A stretch of DNA of 64,000 nt from Yoonia sediminilitoris (GCF_003058085.1 NZ_QBUD01000002.1:620001-684000), one strand, 5' to 3'. Counted from the stretch's first letter, positions 42,006-52,137 are shown. The notes: a model not told the origin generated them from the sequence alone. Translations and numbers: made by a program.

Positions 42006-42442
42006 AACCCGTCCTTGGTGTGATCGCGGTTGTGATCCGCGACAGCCACGTGCTGCTGGTGCAACGGGGCAAAGAGCCAAACGCAGGCAAATGGGGATTT
42101 CCCGGCGGACATGTGGAGCTGGGGGAAACGGCGCTGGCCGGTGCTTTGCGCGAATTGCACGAAGAAACCACTGTCGTTGGAACATCACCCGCCTATCTGA
42201 CGAATGTGGATGTGATCCAGCGAGATGCGCAGGGGGATATCCAGTATCACTTTCTGCTGGCAGCAGTCTGCTGCGACTATGTCAGCGGCACGCCTCTTGC
42301 CAGGGATGATGCCGCCGATGCGCGCTGGGTGCCGTTGGGGCAGGTTGGCGCGCTGGATATTACTGAAAATCTTGAATTGGTGCTCGAACAGGCGATAACC
42401 TTGAAGCAGCGTAAGATGGATCTTGATCCATCCTCCTACTGA
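42002..42442 (+). CDS. NUDIX hydrolase
   Basis: A 146-residue NUDIX protein. The Nudix box GHVELGETALAGALRELHEE (G-x5-E-x7-RE-x2-EE) is complete at about 38-57. VLLVQRGKEPNAGKWGFPGG precedes it. The substrate is not clear; small nucleotide or NADH-type clean-up is usual. It is coupled to the SGNH gene (4-base overlap) and its 3' end overlaps the convergent gene by 7 bases. Confidence 0.9.
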   Translation: MKPVLGVIAVVIRDSHVLLVQRGKEPNAGKWGFPGGHVELGETALAGALRELHEETTVVGTSPAYLTNVDVIQRDAQGDIQYHFLLAAVCCDYVSGTPLARDDAADARWVPLGQVGALDITENLELVLEQAITLKQRKMDLDPSSY

Positions 42443-43149
42443 ACAACGCCAACAATCGGACCCAATTGAAACCCGAAGTCAGACCGCCCCAAGTCAGGGG
42501 CATATAATCTGGACACTTTCCCGTCGAAATACAGCGCATCGGGCAGGCCCAGATAAACACGAAAAAAGCTGCCGAATTCGTGAAAGCTGACCGGATCATT
42601 CGAGATCACAAAGATCGCCTGCCCGCCGTCGGCAGTCGTGCCAACACCATTGCGGATAAACCGCGACGTGCTGTCGGGCAGGAAACGCGGATGCAGTTCA
42701 CCATCAATCACCAGCATCGGCCCCGATTGCGTGGCATCACGGCATTGCGGTGCCCTTGCGACATAATCCAGCGTCTCATAGACCCGCGCACTGCCTTCGT
42801 TTATGCAAAAGACCCCGTTGGGCAACAGGCCAAAGTTGCCGGGGCCGGGGTTGGTGATGACCCGCATCTTCTCGACGCTGTCCTCGACATAATGGCCAAC
42901 GGGGGCGCGATCCTCATGGTACATGCCCGCGTTCATCGCAAAGGCCAGCTTTCGCCCGGCAAGCACTTCCTCAATCGCACTGAAACTGCCCAGAACCTGG
43001 CCGTCATCATCCGCATGGAACAATTGCAGGTCTTCGGTCGTCGTATCGACCGTGCAGGTGGTAAAGCTTTTTCCCCGATAGTCGACATCTGTACAGGTCA
43101 CGGCCCCGACAGGGGGCGCGAACCACAGTAGAACGGCCAGCCAGCGCAT
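42436..43149 (-). CDS. Secreted phosphodiester glycosidase family protein (DUF2233)
   Basis: A 237-residue protein with a signal peptide (MRWLAVLLWFAPPVGA). Family features are AFAMNAGMYHEDRAPVGHYV and GPMLVIDGELHPRF, as in NAGPA-type phosphodiester glycosidases. The ATG at 43149 was chosen because it gives the signal peptide and lies 2 bases after the rbfA stop; frames opening further upstream run into rbfA. It is transcribed with rbfA. The substrate is unknown. Confidence 0.85.
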   Translation of the reverse strand: MRWLAVLLWFAPPVGAVTCTDVDYRGKSFTTCTVDTTTEDLQLFHADDDGQVLGSFSAIEEVLAGRKLAFAMNAGMYHEDRAPVGHYVEDSVEKMRVITNPGPGNFGLLPNGVFCINEGSARVYETLDYVARAPQCRDATQSGPMLVIDGELHPRFLPDSTSRFIRNGVGTTADGGQAIFVISNDPVSFHEFGSFFRVYLGLPDALYFDGKVSRLYAPDLGRSDFGFQLGPIVGVVQ

Positions 43150-43150
43150 C

Positions 43151-43549
43151 CTAGTCGTCCAGATCCTGCCGCACATGGTTTTCCGACAAAAGCGCGCGGG
43201 TCGCGTCCATCTGGTCAAAGGTGCCGTCAATTTCAAACCGCAATTCGGGGGCATATTTCATCGATCCGCCCTTGACCACAAGATGCCTGATCTCATGCTT
43301 GTTGCGGCGCAGTGCCGCCAGCGCTTCTTCCTTGCCCTGACCGCCCAGCGGCAGCACAAAGGCGGTCGCAATGCGCAAATCAGACGTCATGCGCACTTCG
43401 CCGACCGTAATCGACATGCGCGCCAGTTCGTCATCATGCACATCGCCGCGCTGCAACACCTCTGACAGGATGCGGCGGAATTGTTCGCCCACCCGCAACA
43501 TGCGCTGCGTCGGGGCCTTGCCATCTCTGGTACTGTTGTTCTTTGCCAT
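43151..43549 (-). CDS. rbfA: 30S ribosome-binding factor A
   Basis: A 132-residue cytoplasmic RbfA: QRMLRVGEQFRRILSEVLQ at the N-terminus, the KH-like core with VRMTSDLRIATAFVLPLGG and the MKYAPELRFEIDGTFDQMDA end. It helps mature the 16S rRNA 5' end in cold conditions. It is divergent from dapB, and the intergenic region has a 7-base inverted repeat (GCTTTGC...GCAAAGC, 43590-43610). Confidence 0.95.
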   Translation of the reverse strand: MAKNNSTRDGKAPTQRMLRVGEQFRRILSEVLQRGDVHDDELARMSITVGEVRMTSDLRIATAFVLPLGGQGKEEALAALRRNKHEIRHLVVKGGSMKYAPELRFEIDGTFDQMDATRALLSENHVRQDLDD

Positions 43550-43647
43550 ACTCCCCCTTTACGCCCAGACAGCGCCCATGCCAAGCAAGGCTTTGCGCCG
43601 AAGGCAAAGCACCGCTAAGAACATGACGGAAATGAAAGGACCACACC

Positions 43648-44472
43648 ATGACAGACACACCCGGGATCGTGATCACTGGCGGATCAGGCAAGATGGGCCA
43701 AATGTTGGTCAAGACCGTGCTGGAGTCCGACCGCTGCACGCTTGCGGGCGTGCTGGAACAGCCGGGTCACGCATGGGTCGGGCAGGACATCGGCACCTTG
43801 ATGGGCGGACAGCCTGTCGGAGTGAGCGTCACGGATGATGTGGCCGCTGCCTTTGCCAATGCGCAAATCGTGATCGACTTCACCCGACCCGCAGGCAGCA
43901 TCGCCTTTGCGCAACAGGCAGCAAAGGCCGGGATCATCCACATCATCGGCACAACCGGCCTGACTGATGATGACATGGCGGCTATCCGCAAAGCCGCCGA
44001 ACAGACTACCATCGTACAGGCAGGCAACATGTCGCTGGGGGTCAATCTGCTGGTGCAACTGACCAAACAGGTTGCCGCCGCGCTGGACGAAGATTTCGAC
44101 ATCGAAGTGATCGAGGCCCATCACAACCAAAAGGTCGACGCCCCGTCCGGCACTGCCCTGATGCTGGGCGAAGCTGCCGCCGAAGGGCGCGGCGTCACCC
44201 TCAGCAAGGTCAGCGACAGCGGGCGCGACGGGATCACCGGTGCGCGCAAGCGGGGCGATATCGGTTTCAGCGCGATCAGGGGCGGTGACATCGTCGGCGA
44301 ACATGACGTTCTGTTCGCGGCCCCCGGAGAGCGAATCATTCTGCGCCACATGGCAACCGACAGGGGTATTTTTGCGCGCGGCGCGCTCAAGGCCGCGATC
44401 TGGGCCCAGAATCAGCCCAGCGGCCTGTATAACATGCTCGATGTGCTGGGCTTGTCATTGCATAACAAGTGA
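43648..44472 (+). CDS. dapB: 4-hydroxy-tetrahydrodipicolinate reductase
   Basis: A 274-residue enzyme of lysine/diaminopimelate synthesis that reduces hydroxytetrahydrodipicolinate with NAD(P)H. It has the Rossmann motif [27 protein letters not shown], and the catalytic/substrate segment [16 protein letters not shown]. Length and motifs match the family. The ribosome site is GAAAGGA, about 9 bases before the ATG. Confidence 0.97.
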   Translation: MTDTPGIVITGGSGKMGQMLVKTVLESDRCTLAGVLEQPGHAWVGQDIGTLMGGQPVGVSVTDDVAAAFANAQIVIDFTRPAGSIAFAQQAAKAGIIHIIGTTGLTDDDMAAIRKAAEQTTIVQAGNMSLGVNLLVQLTKQVAAALDEDFDIEVIEAHHNQKVDAPSGTALMLGEAAAEGRGVTLSKVSDSGRDGITGARKRGDIGFSAIRGGDIVGEHDVLFAAPGERIILRHMATDRGIFARGALKAAIWAQNQPSGLYNMLDVLGLSLHNK

Positions 44473-44527
44473 ACCGAAACGAAAGTTTAGTCGTATAAAT
44501 TTCAAATCGCACCAAAAGAGGTACGCC

Positions 44528-44884
44528 ATGAAACGAACGATGATTGCACTCGCTTTGATGATCGGGGCCACACCGGCGGTGGCTGATTACGCCCCGATCA
44601 CCGACAAGGACACATTCATGTCGCTGGTCGACGGAAAATTGCTGCGCAACAGACTGTACGGCGTGCGGCTGAACGTCCTCAACGATGGACAGATTGCCGG
44701 CAGCGCAATCGGCTGGCCCATCGAAGGGTCGTGGTCGTGGAAAGGCGGCTATTTCTGTCGCGAAATGCGCTGGGGTGACGATCCTATTCCCTATAACTGC
44801 CAGCTAGTCGAAGTTGATGGTTCGAATATACGCTTTACAGTTGATCAGGGCGCAGGTGACTCTGCCTCATTCAGCATCAACTAA
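44528..44884 (+). CDS. Hypothetical secreted protein, 118 residues
   Basis: A small protein with a signal peptide (TMIALALMIGATPAVA, cleavage before DY) and a beta-rich mature part with SWSWKGGYFCREMRWGD and NCQLVEVDGSNIRFT. The pair of cysteines could form one disulfide. It looks like a periplasmic domain of unknown role. AAAAGAGG precedes the ATG at good distance. It stands 55 bases after dapB and 31 bases before the racemase-like gene. Confidence 0.75.
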   Translation: MKRTMIALALMIGATPAVADYAPITDKDTFMSLVDGKLLRNRLYGVRLNVLNDGQIAGSAIGWPIEGSWSWKGGYFCREMRWGDDPIPYNCQLVEVDGSNIRFTVDQGAGDSASFSIN

Positions 44885-44915
44885 GGCGTGATCGCCGCAG
44901 ACCTGAAACGAGCCG

Positions 44916-45581
44916 ATGGAAATTGCCCTGCTTCACACGGCAGATGTTCACGTTGCAACATTCGACGCCCTGTTTGACAGCCTGCACGTGGGCGCAAATA
45001 TAACGCACCTTGTCCGGCCCGATCTGCTCGAAGATGCGCGCGCATATGGTCTGGATTCGGTGCAAGCCCACACAATCGCCGCCTTGCAAACCCTGTCTGG
45101 CGCCGATGCGGTGATCTGCACCTGCTCCACGCTTGGGCCACTGGCGGATCAAATGGCAAGGGACGCGCCGCATATCCTGCGCATTGACCGTCCCATGATG
45201 GAAACGGCCTGCAAGACCGGTCCCGACATTCTGGTCGCCATCTGTCTGGAAAGCACGCGTCAATCGACACTGGCGCTATTGCAGGAATGTGCAGCTGAGC
45301 GAGGGCGCGCGATCCGGCCACAGGTGGTGCTCTGCGCCAGTGCATGGGCCTGTTTCGAAAACGGAGATACGCAGGGCTACGCCGCCGAAATTGCGGATGC
45401 CGTCAGGAATGCTTTGAAGAGTGGCGCGAAACCAGACTGCATCTTGCTGGCACAGGCGTCCATGACCGTTGCGGAAGAGCCGTTGGCTGACGTGGGTGTG
45501 CCGGTGATGTCTTCACCATTGATGGCGGCCAAACAGGCTGCGGCCATCGCCACATCCCACCAAGCGGAAAACTCATCGTGA
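44916..45581 (+). CDS. Aspartate/glutamate racemase family protein
   Basis: A 221-residue protein with the two-domain layout of Asp/Glu racemases: an N-terminal LLHTADVHVATFDAL, a Cys in ICTCSTLG (Cys71 region) and a second catalytic-region motif LLAQASMTVAEEPL where the second Cys of true racemases is replaced by Ala-Ser. The single Cys suggests it may not be a classical racemase but a related maleate isomerase- or decarboxylase-like enzyme. The substrate is unknown. Confidence 0.72.
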   Translation: MEIALLHTADVHVATFDALFDSLHVGANITHLVRPDLLEDARAYGLDSVQAHTIAALQTLSGADAVICTCSTLGPLADQMARDAPHILRIDRPMMETACKTGPDILVAICLESTRQSTLALLQECAAERGRAIRPQVVLCASAWACFENGDTQGYAAEIADAVRNALKSGAKPDCILLAQASMTVAEEPLADVGVPVMSSPLMAAKQAAAIATSHQAENSS

Positions 45582-45594
45582 TAGGCTTGGCTGG

Positions 45595-45852
45595 TTAGCC
45601 TTGTGCTTCGGCGATGACCTTGTCGAAAAAGACACACACCGTAGCGATGTCCGCGCCTTCCTGAATGGCGGTCATCATGGCCTCGATTTCGGCGGTAAGT
45701 TCCTGACCACGGCTCGGGTTGGCCGACGCGATGGTCTGGATCGCGGCTGTGGCTTGGCCTGATTTGCTTTGGATCGCGTCGGGCGTGCAGGCGTCTTGGG
45801 CCTGAGCTGCAGTGCCCATTAGAATGGTGGCGACAATAGCTATACGTTTCAT
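45595..45852 (-). CDS. Small secreted hypothetical protein, 85 residues
   Basis: An 85-residue protein with a signal peptide (MKRIAIVATILMGTAAQA, cleavage before QD). The mature part is helical with two Cys (CTPDAIQSKSG and ATVCVFFDKV). It resembles small periplasmic proteins with one disulfide. Convergent with the racemase-like gene. Function unknown. Confidence 0.7.
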   Translation of the reverse strand: MKRIAIVATILMGTAAQAQDACTPDAIQSKSGQATAAIQTIASANPSRGQELTAEIEAMMTAIQEGADIATVCVFFDKVIAEAQG

Positions 45853-45879
45853 GCTCTGATCCTCTGTGTCGGGCCCCGT

Positions 45880-46053
45880 TCAAAAATCGACGGCGATCCC
45901 TTTTCTTTCCCAGTCACCATATCGCACCGGTTCCGGCCCGTCACGTCCTCCCAATTCGGGCGGCAGATCGGCGCTTGCTTGCATGCGCCGCTCTTGGGCT
46001 TCGGCCAATGCGCGTTTGGCAGCATCCGGCAGGTCTTTGGCTTCGTCGGTCAT
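45880..46053 (-). CDS. DUF1674 protein, SdhAF4-like
   Basis: A 57-residue protein with the C-terminal signature PPELGGRDGPEPVRYGDWER and KGIAVDF of DUF1674 (succinate dehydrogenase assembly factor 4 family). These proteins help insert or hold the flavinylated SdhA before assembly. The ATG at 46053 is chosen; an ATG 24 bases upstream has poor context. It is divergent from rsmB with a 70-base gap. Confidence 0.9.
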   Translation of the reverse strand: MTDEAKDLPDAAKRALAEAQERRMQASADLPPELGGRDGPEPVRYGDWERKGIAVDF

Positions 46054-46123
46054 GTCCCGTCTCCTTGTGAGGCGCACGGGTTTGATATACCCCGCAATCA
46101 GCCACGTTCAAGGGATCGCTTCC

Positions 46124-47401
46124 ATGCGCCAAACCGGTCTGTCCGCCCGCCGCACTGCCCATCATCTGCTGATGCAGATCATCGATGAAGGACGACTTAT
46201 GTCCGAACTTGTTGGCAGCGGCGCCCTTGCCAGCCTCGGGCCAGAGGATCGCGCCCGCGCCCAGCGCCTTGCAACCGAAGCCTTGCGCGGTCTGGACCGT
46301 GCGGACCGGATGTTGAAACCCTACATCAAGAAGACGCCACCAACCCATGTGATGAATGCGCTGCGCCTTGGGGTGATAGAACTTTGTTCAGGGGCAGCGG
46401 CGCACGGTGTCGTGAACGCCTATGTTGAAATCGTAGCGCGGAACAAGCGTACGCAAGCCATGAAGGGGCTGACCAACGCAGTCTTGCGCAAGATCGCGGA
46501 TGAAGGTCCCGAAGGCTGGGCAAAACGCGCCCTGCCGCTTACGCCGGGCTGGTTGCGACAGCCGCTGGTGGCGGCATGGGGGCGCGAAGCTGTGACGGGC
46601 ATAGAGGTTGCGCATTTCGCAGGGGCGCCGCTTGACCTGACCGCTAGAACCGACCCCGTAGCTTTGGCTGATGCGGTCGGCGGCACGGTGCTGCCGACAG
46701 GGTCCGTCCGACTGGCGGATCATGGGCAGGTGTCTGCCCTGCCAGGCTATGAAACAGGCGATTGGTGGGTGCAGGATGCGGCAGCGGCACTGCCGGTCAA
46801 ACTGCTGGGCGACGTCACCGGATTGCGCGTGCTTGACCTGTGCGCAGCCCCCGGCGGCAAGACGCTGCAACTGGCTGCGGGTGGGGCACAGGTGACGGCC
46901 GTGGATATGTCCGCACGACGCATGGCGCGGGTCCAAGAGAACCTGCAGCGTACCGGTTTGCAGGCCAAAACAGTCATCAGCGATGCCTTTGAATATGATG
47001 AGGGCGGGTACGATGCAGTTTTGCTTGATGCGCCCTGTTCGGCCACCGGCACGATCCGCCGCCACCCGGATTTGCCCTACGCCAAGGACGGGTCGGAATT
47101 CGGCGCACTGATCGCGCAGCAGGAAACCATGATCGATCACGCGCTGACATTGCTCAAACCCGGCGGGCGGCTGGTGTTCTGCACCTGCTCGCTTCTGCCA
47201 GATGAAGGCGAAGTGCAGGTCGAAGACGCGCTGGAGCGACACCCGCATTTGCAAGCAGACCGCAGCGCGCTGGATATTCCCGGCGTAGACCCCGCATGGA
47301 TTACGGACGAAGGCGGGCTCCGCCTGCGGCCTGACTATTGGCCTGATCTTGGCGGTATGGACGGGTTTTACATGTCCGTACTGCGGCACAACGCGGCCTG
47401 A
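46124..47401 (+). CDS. rsmB: 16S rRNA m5C967 methyltransferase, RsmB-type
   Basis: A 425-residue enzyme: NusB-like RNA-binding domain (about 1-135) and SAM-dependent methyltransferase domain. Motif I is DLCAAPGGKTLQLA; the first catalytic Cys is in LLDAPCSATGTIRRHPD and the second in VFCTCSLLPDEGE, as in m5C methyltransferases of the NOL1/NOP2/RsmB family. The ATG at 46124 with AAGGGA upstream gives the normal length; a longer open frame upstream is not needed. A copy of the dispersed repeat lies just after it. Confidence 0.92.
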   Translation: MRQTGLSARRTAHHLLMQIIDEGRLMSELVGSGALASLGPEDRARAQRLATEALRGLDRADRMLKPYIKKTPPTHVMNALRLGVIELCSGAAAHGVVNAYVEIVARNKRTQAMKGLTNAVLRKIADEGPEGWAKRALPLTPGWLRQPLVAAWGREAVTGIEVAHFAGAPLDLTARTDPVALADAVGGTVLPTGSVRLADHGQVSALPGYETGDWWVQDAAAALPVKLLGDVTGLRVLDLCAAPGGKTLQLAAGGAQVTAVDMSARRMARVQENLQRTGLQAKTVISDAFEYDEGGYDAVLLDAPCSATGTIRRHPDLPYAKDGSEFGALIAQQETMIDHALTLLKPGGRLVFCTCSLLPDEGEVQVEDALERHPHLQADRSALDIPGVDPAWITDEGGLRLRPDYWPDLGGMDGFYMSVLRHNAA

Positions 47402-47419
47402 TCACAAACACAGGGTTCG

Positions 47420-47498
47420 ACTTCTTTTGGCCAAAATATCCTGGGGGTCCGGGGGCAAAGCCCCCGGTCTGTCGGCTTGCATCGCAAGTCGAAACAAG
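47420..47498. repeat. Dispersed intergenic repeat, copy 2
   Basis: ACTTCTTTTGGCCAAAATATC leads to the perfect hairpin CCGGGGGC-AAA-GCCCCCGG (47449-47467), then CTGTCGGCTTGCATCGCAAG with a small hairpin (CTTGC/GCAAG) and TCGAAACAAGA. It begins 19 bases after rsmB. It is nearly identical to the copy at 58401-58481. Confidence 0.75.
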
Positions 47499-47644
47499 AA
47501 ACCTTGCGTCCTTGGTTCGGAGCACAGGCTTTGCCTGCGTTACAGTGGAACCTGACCCAAATCGCCGCCGCCTGCGACGTTTCACAGTGACTTGCCCGCA
47601 TTCCTTTCCTATGATTCGCCAAAACAGGGCGGGGCGGACGACCG

Positions 47645-49384
47645 GTGGCAGACACAAAAACGATACCAGACCATCGAATCGGCTTGATTGATCGGTTTCA
47701 CGCCCGCCGCGCTGGTATGTCGGGGATCGCCACGGCCTTTGCCTCCGCGCCCGAACCACGCACGATTGGCGACATCGCGCGCGGACGGCAGTTGATGGCC
47801 GGGAATTTCCTGTTCTCCGGGCAATTGACCGCAAGCAAGGAGCTTTCGATCTGGGACATTGCAGAGCAAAAGCCGGACATTGCCGCTGAAATCCACGGCT
47901 GCCTGTGGCTCGATGATTTGGCCGCCGTTTCCACTCAAAAAGCCCGCCAAAAGGCGCAGGATTGGGTTTTTGACTGGATCGCACGCTATGGCAAAGGCGG
48001 TGGACCGGGCTGGACCCCTGATCTGACTGGCCGCAGGCTGATCCGCTGGATCAATCATGGGTTCTTTTTGTTGCGCGGGCGCGGCAAACCCGAAAGTGAC
48101 GCGTTTTTTCGCAGCCTCGCCGGCCAGGCGACATTCCTGTCCCGCCGTTGGCGCATCGCACCCGCCGGATTGCCCCGGTTCGAAGCGCTGGCAGGCACGA
48201 TCTATGCCGGCCTCGCGCTTGAGGGGATGGAGGGTCACGTCCATAAAGCCGTGACGGCGCTGGCGGCCGATTGCGACAAAGCGGTGGATGTAACAGGCAG
48301 CATAGCCAGTCGGAACCCCGAGGAACTGCTTGCGGTCCTCAACCTGATTATCTGGGCGGTGCAGGCTTTGACCGAAACCAACCGCACCGTGCCCAGCGCA
48401 ATGACCGCTGCGATCACGCGGATTGCGCCAACCTTGCGCGCCTTGCGGCACGCCGACGGCGCCCTTGCCCGGTTTCATGGCGGTGGTCCGGGGATCGAAG
48501 GCCAACTGGACGCAGCCCTTGCCGCCGCCGACACCAAGGCTCTGTCACCGGGGCCTCTGCACATGGGGTATCTGCGGCTTAAGGGCGCGCGCACAACGGT
48601 GATCGTCGATGCCAGCTCACCGCCCGCAGGTGCCGCGTCCGTGCAGGCGCACGCCAGCACGCTGGCGTTCGAACTGACCTCGGGCCGCCGCCCGCTGATT
48701 GTGAACTGCGGGTCAGGTGCGATGTTTGGCCCCGAATGGCGGCGTGCCTGCCGCGCCACGCCCAGCCATTCAACCCTCGGGATCGAAGGGGTTTCTTCGT
48801 CGCAACTGGGCGAGAACATTGCAGGGCGCGAACTTTTATCAAAGACACCGACTGATGTGCGCTGCTATGTCCCCAAAGGCCATTTCGACCGCCGTTTCGA
48901 GATGTCCCATGACGGATATTGCAGCCGGGTGGGCCTGACGCACGGGCGGATGCTGGATCTGTCCATAGATGGTCGCACCCTGGAGGGCGAAGATGTGCTT
49001 GCGGCCCTTGACCCCAAATCCCAAGCCCTGTTCGACGCGACGATGGCGCGCTGCGGCGGACAGGGCATCCCGTACCATGTGCGCTTTCACCTCCACCCCG
49101 ATGTCCATGCCACACTGGATATGAACAACAGCGCCGTCAGCATGACCCTGAAATCGGGCGAAGTCTGGGTGTTTCAGCATGAGGGCAACGCACAACTGGG
49201 CATTGCCCCGTCGGTTTATCTTGAAAATGGCCGCTTAAAACCCCGCGAGACAACACAAGTGGTTTTAACTGGTCGCGCGATGTCCTATGCGGAGCGCGTC
49301 CGTTGGACTCTCGCCAAGGCGCAAAGCACCCCCGATGTGTTGCGTGATCTTGTGCAGACCGAACCGATGGATGCGATTGACTAA
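47645..49384 (+). CDS. Heparinase II/III family protein
   Basis: A 579-residue protein: an N-terminal alpha/alpha-barrel part (about 1-300) and a C-terminal beta-sandwich with VIVDASSPPAGAASVQAHAS, ELTSGRRPLIVNCGSG, SHSTLGIEG and LHPDVHATLDMNN, the marks of the heparinase II/III-like family. No signal peptide is seen, although many members are exported. Its place between rsmB and purH is a common arrangement in Rhodobacteraceae. The GTG at 47645 is taken as start. The substrate is probably an acidic polysaccharide; this is inferred. Confidence 0.85.
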   Translation: MADTKTIPDHRIGLIDRFHARRAGMSGIATAFASAPEPRTIGDIARGRQLMAGNFLFSGQLTASKELSIWDIAEQKPDIAAEIHGCLWLDDLAAVSTQKARQKAQDWVFDWIARYGKGGGPGWTPDLTGRRLIRWINHGFFLLRGRGKPESDAFFRSLAGQATFLSRRWRIAPAGLPRFEALAGTIYAGLALEGMEGHVHKAVTALAADCDKAVDVTGSIASRNPEELLAVLNLIIWAVQALTETNRTVPSAMTAAITRIAPTLRALRHADGALARFHGGGPGIEGQLDAALAAADTKALSPGPLHMGYLRLKGARTTVIVDASSPPAGAASVQAHASTLAFELTSGRRPLIVNCGSGAMFGPEWRRACRATPSHSTLGIEGVSSSQLGENIAGRELLSKTPTDVRCYVPKGHFDRRFEMSHDGYCSRVGLTHGRMLDLSIDGRTLEGEDVLAALDPKSQALFDATMARCGGQGIPYHVRFHLHPDVHATLDMNNSAVSMTLKSGEVWVFQHEGNAQLGIAPSVYLENGRLKPRETTQVVLTGRAMSYAERVRWTLAKAQSTPDVLRDLVQTEPMDAID

Positions 49385-49399
49385 GCCATTGGGGACCCC

Positions 49400-50989
49400 A
49401 TGACCAACCTTGCACCACTGCGCCGCGCACTCATTTCTGTTTCCGACAAAACCGGATTGATTGATCTGGCGCAGGCACTTTCCGAGCGGGGCGTTGAATT
49501 GCTCTCTACCGGCGGCTCTGCGCAGGCGATCCGCGATGCGGGCATTGAGGTGCGCGATGTGGCTGACGCCACCGGCTTTCCCGAAATGATGGATGGCCGG
49601 GTCAAGACCTTGCATCCGGTCGTGCATGGCGGGCTTTTGGCCCGCCGCGATCTGGAAGCGCACCGCGACGCGATGGTCGAACATAACATCGGGCCGATCG
49701 ACCTGCTGGTGGTCAACCTTTATCCGTTCGAAGAAACCGTCGCCAAGGGTGCCGATTTTGACACCTGCATCGAAAATATTGATATTGGCGGCCCTGCGAT
49801 GATCCGCTCTGCCGCCAAAAACCATACCTTTGTCACTGTAGTCACGGATATCGAAGATTACAGCGCCGTGCTGGCTGAACTGGATGCAAACGACGGCCAG
49901 ACGACGCTGGCCCTGCGTCAGCGTCTTGCCCAGACGGCCTATGCCCGTACCGCTGCATATGACACAGCCGTCAGTACATGGATGGCGGGTGCTATTGGTG
50001 CCGATATGCCGCGCCGCCGGTCATTCAGCGGCACCTTCAAACAGACGATGCGCTACGGCGAAAACAGCCACCAGTCCGCGGCCTTTTACACCGATGGCAC
50101 GGATCGCCCCGGCGTAGCGACCGCCCTGCAGCATCAGGGTAAAGACCTGTCCTATAACAACATCAACGACACTGATGCGGCCTTCGAGTTGGTAGCAGAG
50201 TTTGACGCCGCTGACGGCCCCGCCGTTGCAATTATCAAGCACGCCAACCCTTGTGGCGTGGCGCGCGGTGCAACCTTGGTTGAAGCCTACCGCAATGCCT
50301 TTGATTGCGACCGCACGAGCGCGTTCGGGGGAATCGTGGCGCTAAACCAGCCTCTGGACGAAGACACAGCCAACGCAATTGTCGAGATTTTTACCGAAGT
50401 GGTCATTGCACCCGGCGCGTCAGATGCGGCAAAGGCTGTGTTTGCAGCCAAGAAAAACTTGCGCTTGCTGACGACTGACGCGTTGCCCGACCCCAAGACG
50501 CCGATCACCACCTATCGGCAAGTCGCCGGGGGCATGTTGGTGCAGGACAAGGACACCGGCTATGTCGGCATGGACGATCTGAAGGTCGTGACCAAAACCG
50601 CCCCGACCGACGCGCAGATGGCCGACCTTCTGTTTGCGTGGAAGGTCGCCAAACACGTCAAGTCCAACGCAATCGTCTATGTCAAGGACAAGGCCACCGT
50701 CGGCGTTGGTGCGGGGCAGATGTCGCGACTTGATTCCGCCCTGATTGCCGCCAAAAAGGCCGAACGCATGGCCGATGCGATGGACCTGCCGCAACCGCTG
50801 ACCATCGGCTCTGCCGTGGCATCAGATGCGTTCTTTCCTTTCGCTGACGGGCTGATGGAAGCCGCCGCTGCCGGGGCCACCTGTGTTATTCAGCCCGGCG
50901 GATCAATGCGCGACGACGAAGTGATCGCCGCGGCGGACGAGGCAGGGATCGCCATGGTCTTTACCGGCATGCGCCACTTCAAGCACTGA
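49400..50989 (+). CDS. purH: Bifunctional AICAR transformylase/IMP cyclohydrolase
   Basis: A 529-residue enzyme for the last two steps of IMP synthesis. The N-terminal IMP cyclohydrolase domain ([51 protein letters not shown]) is followed by the AICAR transformylase domain ([35 protein letters not shown]). Full length and all motifs are present. It lies 15 bases after the heparinase-like gene and 10 before lspA. Confidence 0.97.
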   Translation: MTNLAPLRRALISVSDKTGLIDLAQALSERGVELLSTGGSAQAIRDAGIEVRDVADATGFPEMMDGRVKTLHPVVHGGLLARRDLEAHRDAMVEHNIGPIDLLVVNLYPFEETVAKGADFDTCIENIDIGGPAMIRSAAKNHTFVTVVTDIEDYSAVLAELDANDGQTTLALRQRLAQTAYARTAAYDTAVSTWMAGAIGADMPRRRSFSGTFKQTMRYGENSHQSAAFYTDGTDRPGVATALQHQGKDLSYNNINDTDAAFELVAEFDAADGPAVAIIKHANPCGVARGATLVEAYRNAFDCDRTSAFGGIVALNQPLDEDTANAIVEIFTEVVIAPGASDAAKAVFAAKKNLRLLTTDALPDPKTPITTYRQVAGGMLVQDKDTGYVGMDDLKVVTKTAPTDAQMADLLFAWKVAKHVKSNAIVYVKDKATVGVGAGQMSRLDSALIAAKKAERMADAMDLPQPLTIGSAVASDAFFPFADGLMEAAAAGATCVIQPGGSMRDDEVIAAADEAGIAMVFTGMRHFKH

Positions 50990-50999
50990 GGGCAGAGCG

Positions 51000-51488
51000 A
51001 TGCGGCTGACATATTGGACGGCATTGTGGATTTTTCTGCTCGATCAGATCAGCAAATATTATGTTGTCCACTGGCTTGGCCTGATCAACGATCGCGATGG
51101 CCGGATCGAGGTTTGGCCGCCGTTTCTTGAATTCCGCATGGCGTGGAACCGCGGGGTCAATTTTGGCCTGTTCGCTGATTTTGACATGCGCTGGGTTCTG
51201 GTTGCTGTGGCACTTGCCATCACCGTTTTTGTCATCTGGTGGATGCGCCGCAATGGCGGCAACAAATGGACATACATTGCCGCCGGCTTCCTGATTGGCG
51301 GCGCCTTGGGCAATGTGATTGACCGGGTCTTCTATGGGGCGGTGGCGGACTTTCTGAACATGTCCTGCTGCGGGATCAACAACCCCTTTGCGTTCAATGT
51401 CGCTGATATTGCCATTTTTGTAGGGGCTATCGGGCTGGCGTTCCTGTCCGATGACGGCAAAGCCAAAACATCAAACAAGAAGGCGTGA
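51000..51488 (+). CDS. lspA: Lipoprotein signal peptidase II
   Basis: A 162-residue inner-membrane aspartic peptidase with four hydrophobic segments. LLDQISKYYV, NRGVNFGLF, and the catalytic Asp motifs GNVIDRVFYGAVADF and NVADIAIFVGA are all present. It cuts prolipoproteins such as the DUF3035 lipoprotein encoded next. Ten bases after purH. Confidence 0.97.
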   Translation: MRLTYWTALWIFLLDQISKYYVVHWLGLINDRDGRIEVWPPFLEFRMAWNRGVNFGLFADFDMRWVLVAVALAITVFVIWWMRRNGGNKWTYIAAGFLIGGALGNVIDRVFYGAVADFLNMSCCGINNPFAFNVADIAIFVGAIGLAFLSDDGKAKTSNKKA

Positions 51489-51542
51489 CGCGGACTTAGC
51501 CTTGGGTTAAACAGACAGGACGGTTTCAAAGGGACAGTTTTC

Positions 51543-52052
51543 ATGCGCGCAATCATCCTATCTGCCTTGGCCATCGTAACGATGACAGCCTGCGCCAATA
51601 CGGACCGCAATTTGCGTGATCTGCGCGCCTCTGGTGGCGGCCCCGATGAATTTGCGGTCATTCCACAGCGTCCCTTGCTCGTGCCTGACACAAACCTGCT
51701 GCCTGAACCGACACCCGGCGGTACCAATCTGGCGGACCCCACCCCCAATGCCGACGCAATCGCCGCATTGGGCGGATCACAGACCGCACAATTCACGGGT
51801 GGCGTGCCAGCACGCGATACCGCTTTGGTGACTCAGGCAAGTCGTTATGGGGTGGATGCCGACATCAGATCAGAACTTGCAGCGGCGGACGCGGCGTTCC
51901 GCAAAGGGCGCAGCCGGTTGAATATCTTCAACCCACTTGGGCGAGACCGCTATTTCCCGGCCTATGCGCGGCAGGCACTTGACGCATTTGCAGAGCTTGC
52001 GCGCCTGCGCAGCCTTGGCGTTAACACGCCTGCAGCACCTGACGTGCAATAA
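51543..52052 (+). CDS. DUF3035 lipoprotein
   Basis: A 169-residue lipoprotein with signal peptide and lipobox (LSALAIVTMTAC). PDEFAVIPQRPLLVP is the DUF3035 hallmark, as in many alphaproteobacterial proteins often annotated as beta-barrel-associated. The place after lspA and before two M16 peptidases is conserved in Rhodobacteraceae. Function unknown. Confidence 0.85.
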   Translation: MRAIILSALAIVTMTACANTDRNLRDLRASGGGPDEFAVIPQRPLLVPDTNLLPEPTPGGTNLADPTPNADAIAALGGSQTAQFTGGVPARDTALVTQASRYGVDADIRSELAAADAAFRKGRSRLNIFNPLGRDRYFPAYARQALDAFAELARLRSLGVNTPAAPDVQ

Positions 52053-52137
52053 ACGCCTTTTCACATCCGCGTAGGGGCGCTTGATCCTGTGCGACTCGCG
52101 CTTAGTTACTCTTGGGAAATCAACCGGAAGGCTTTCG

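Noticed and set aside
42424..42429. TGATCC, as in RpoE promoters
   Set aside because: Lies inside the 3' end of the NUDIX gene with no -10 or downstream gene on that strand.
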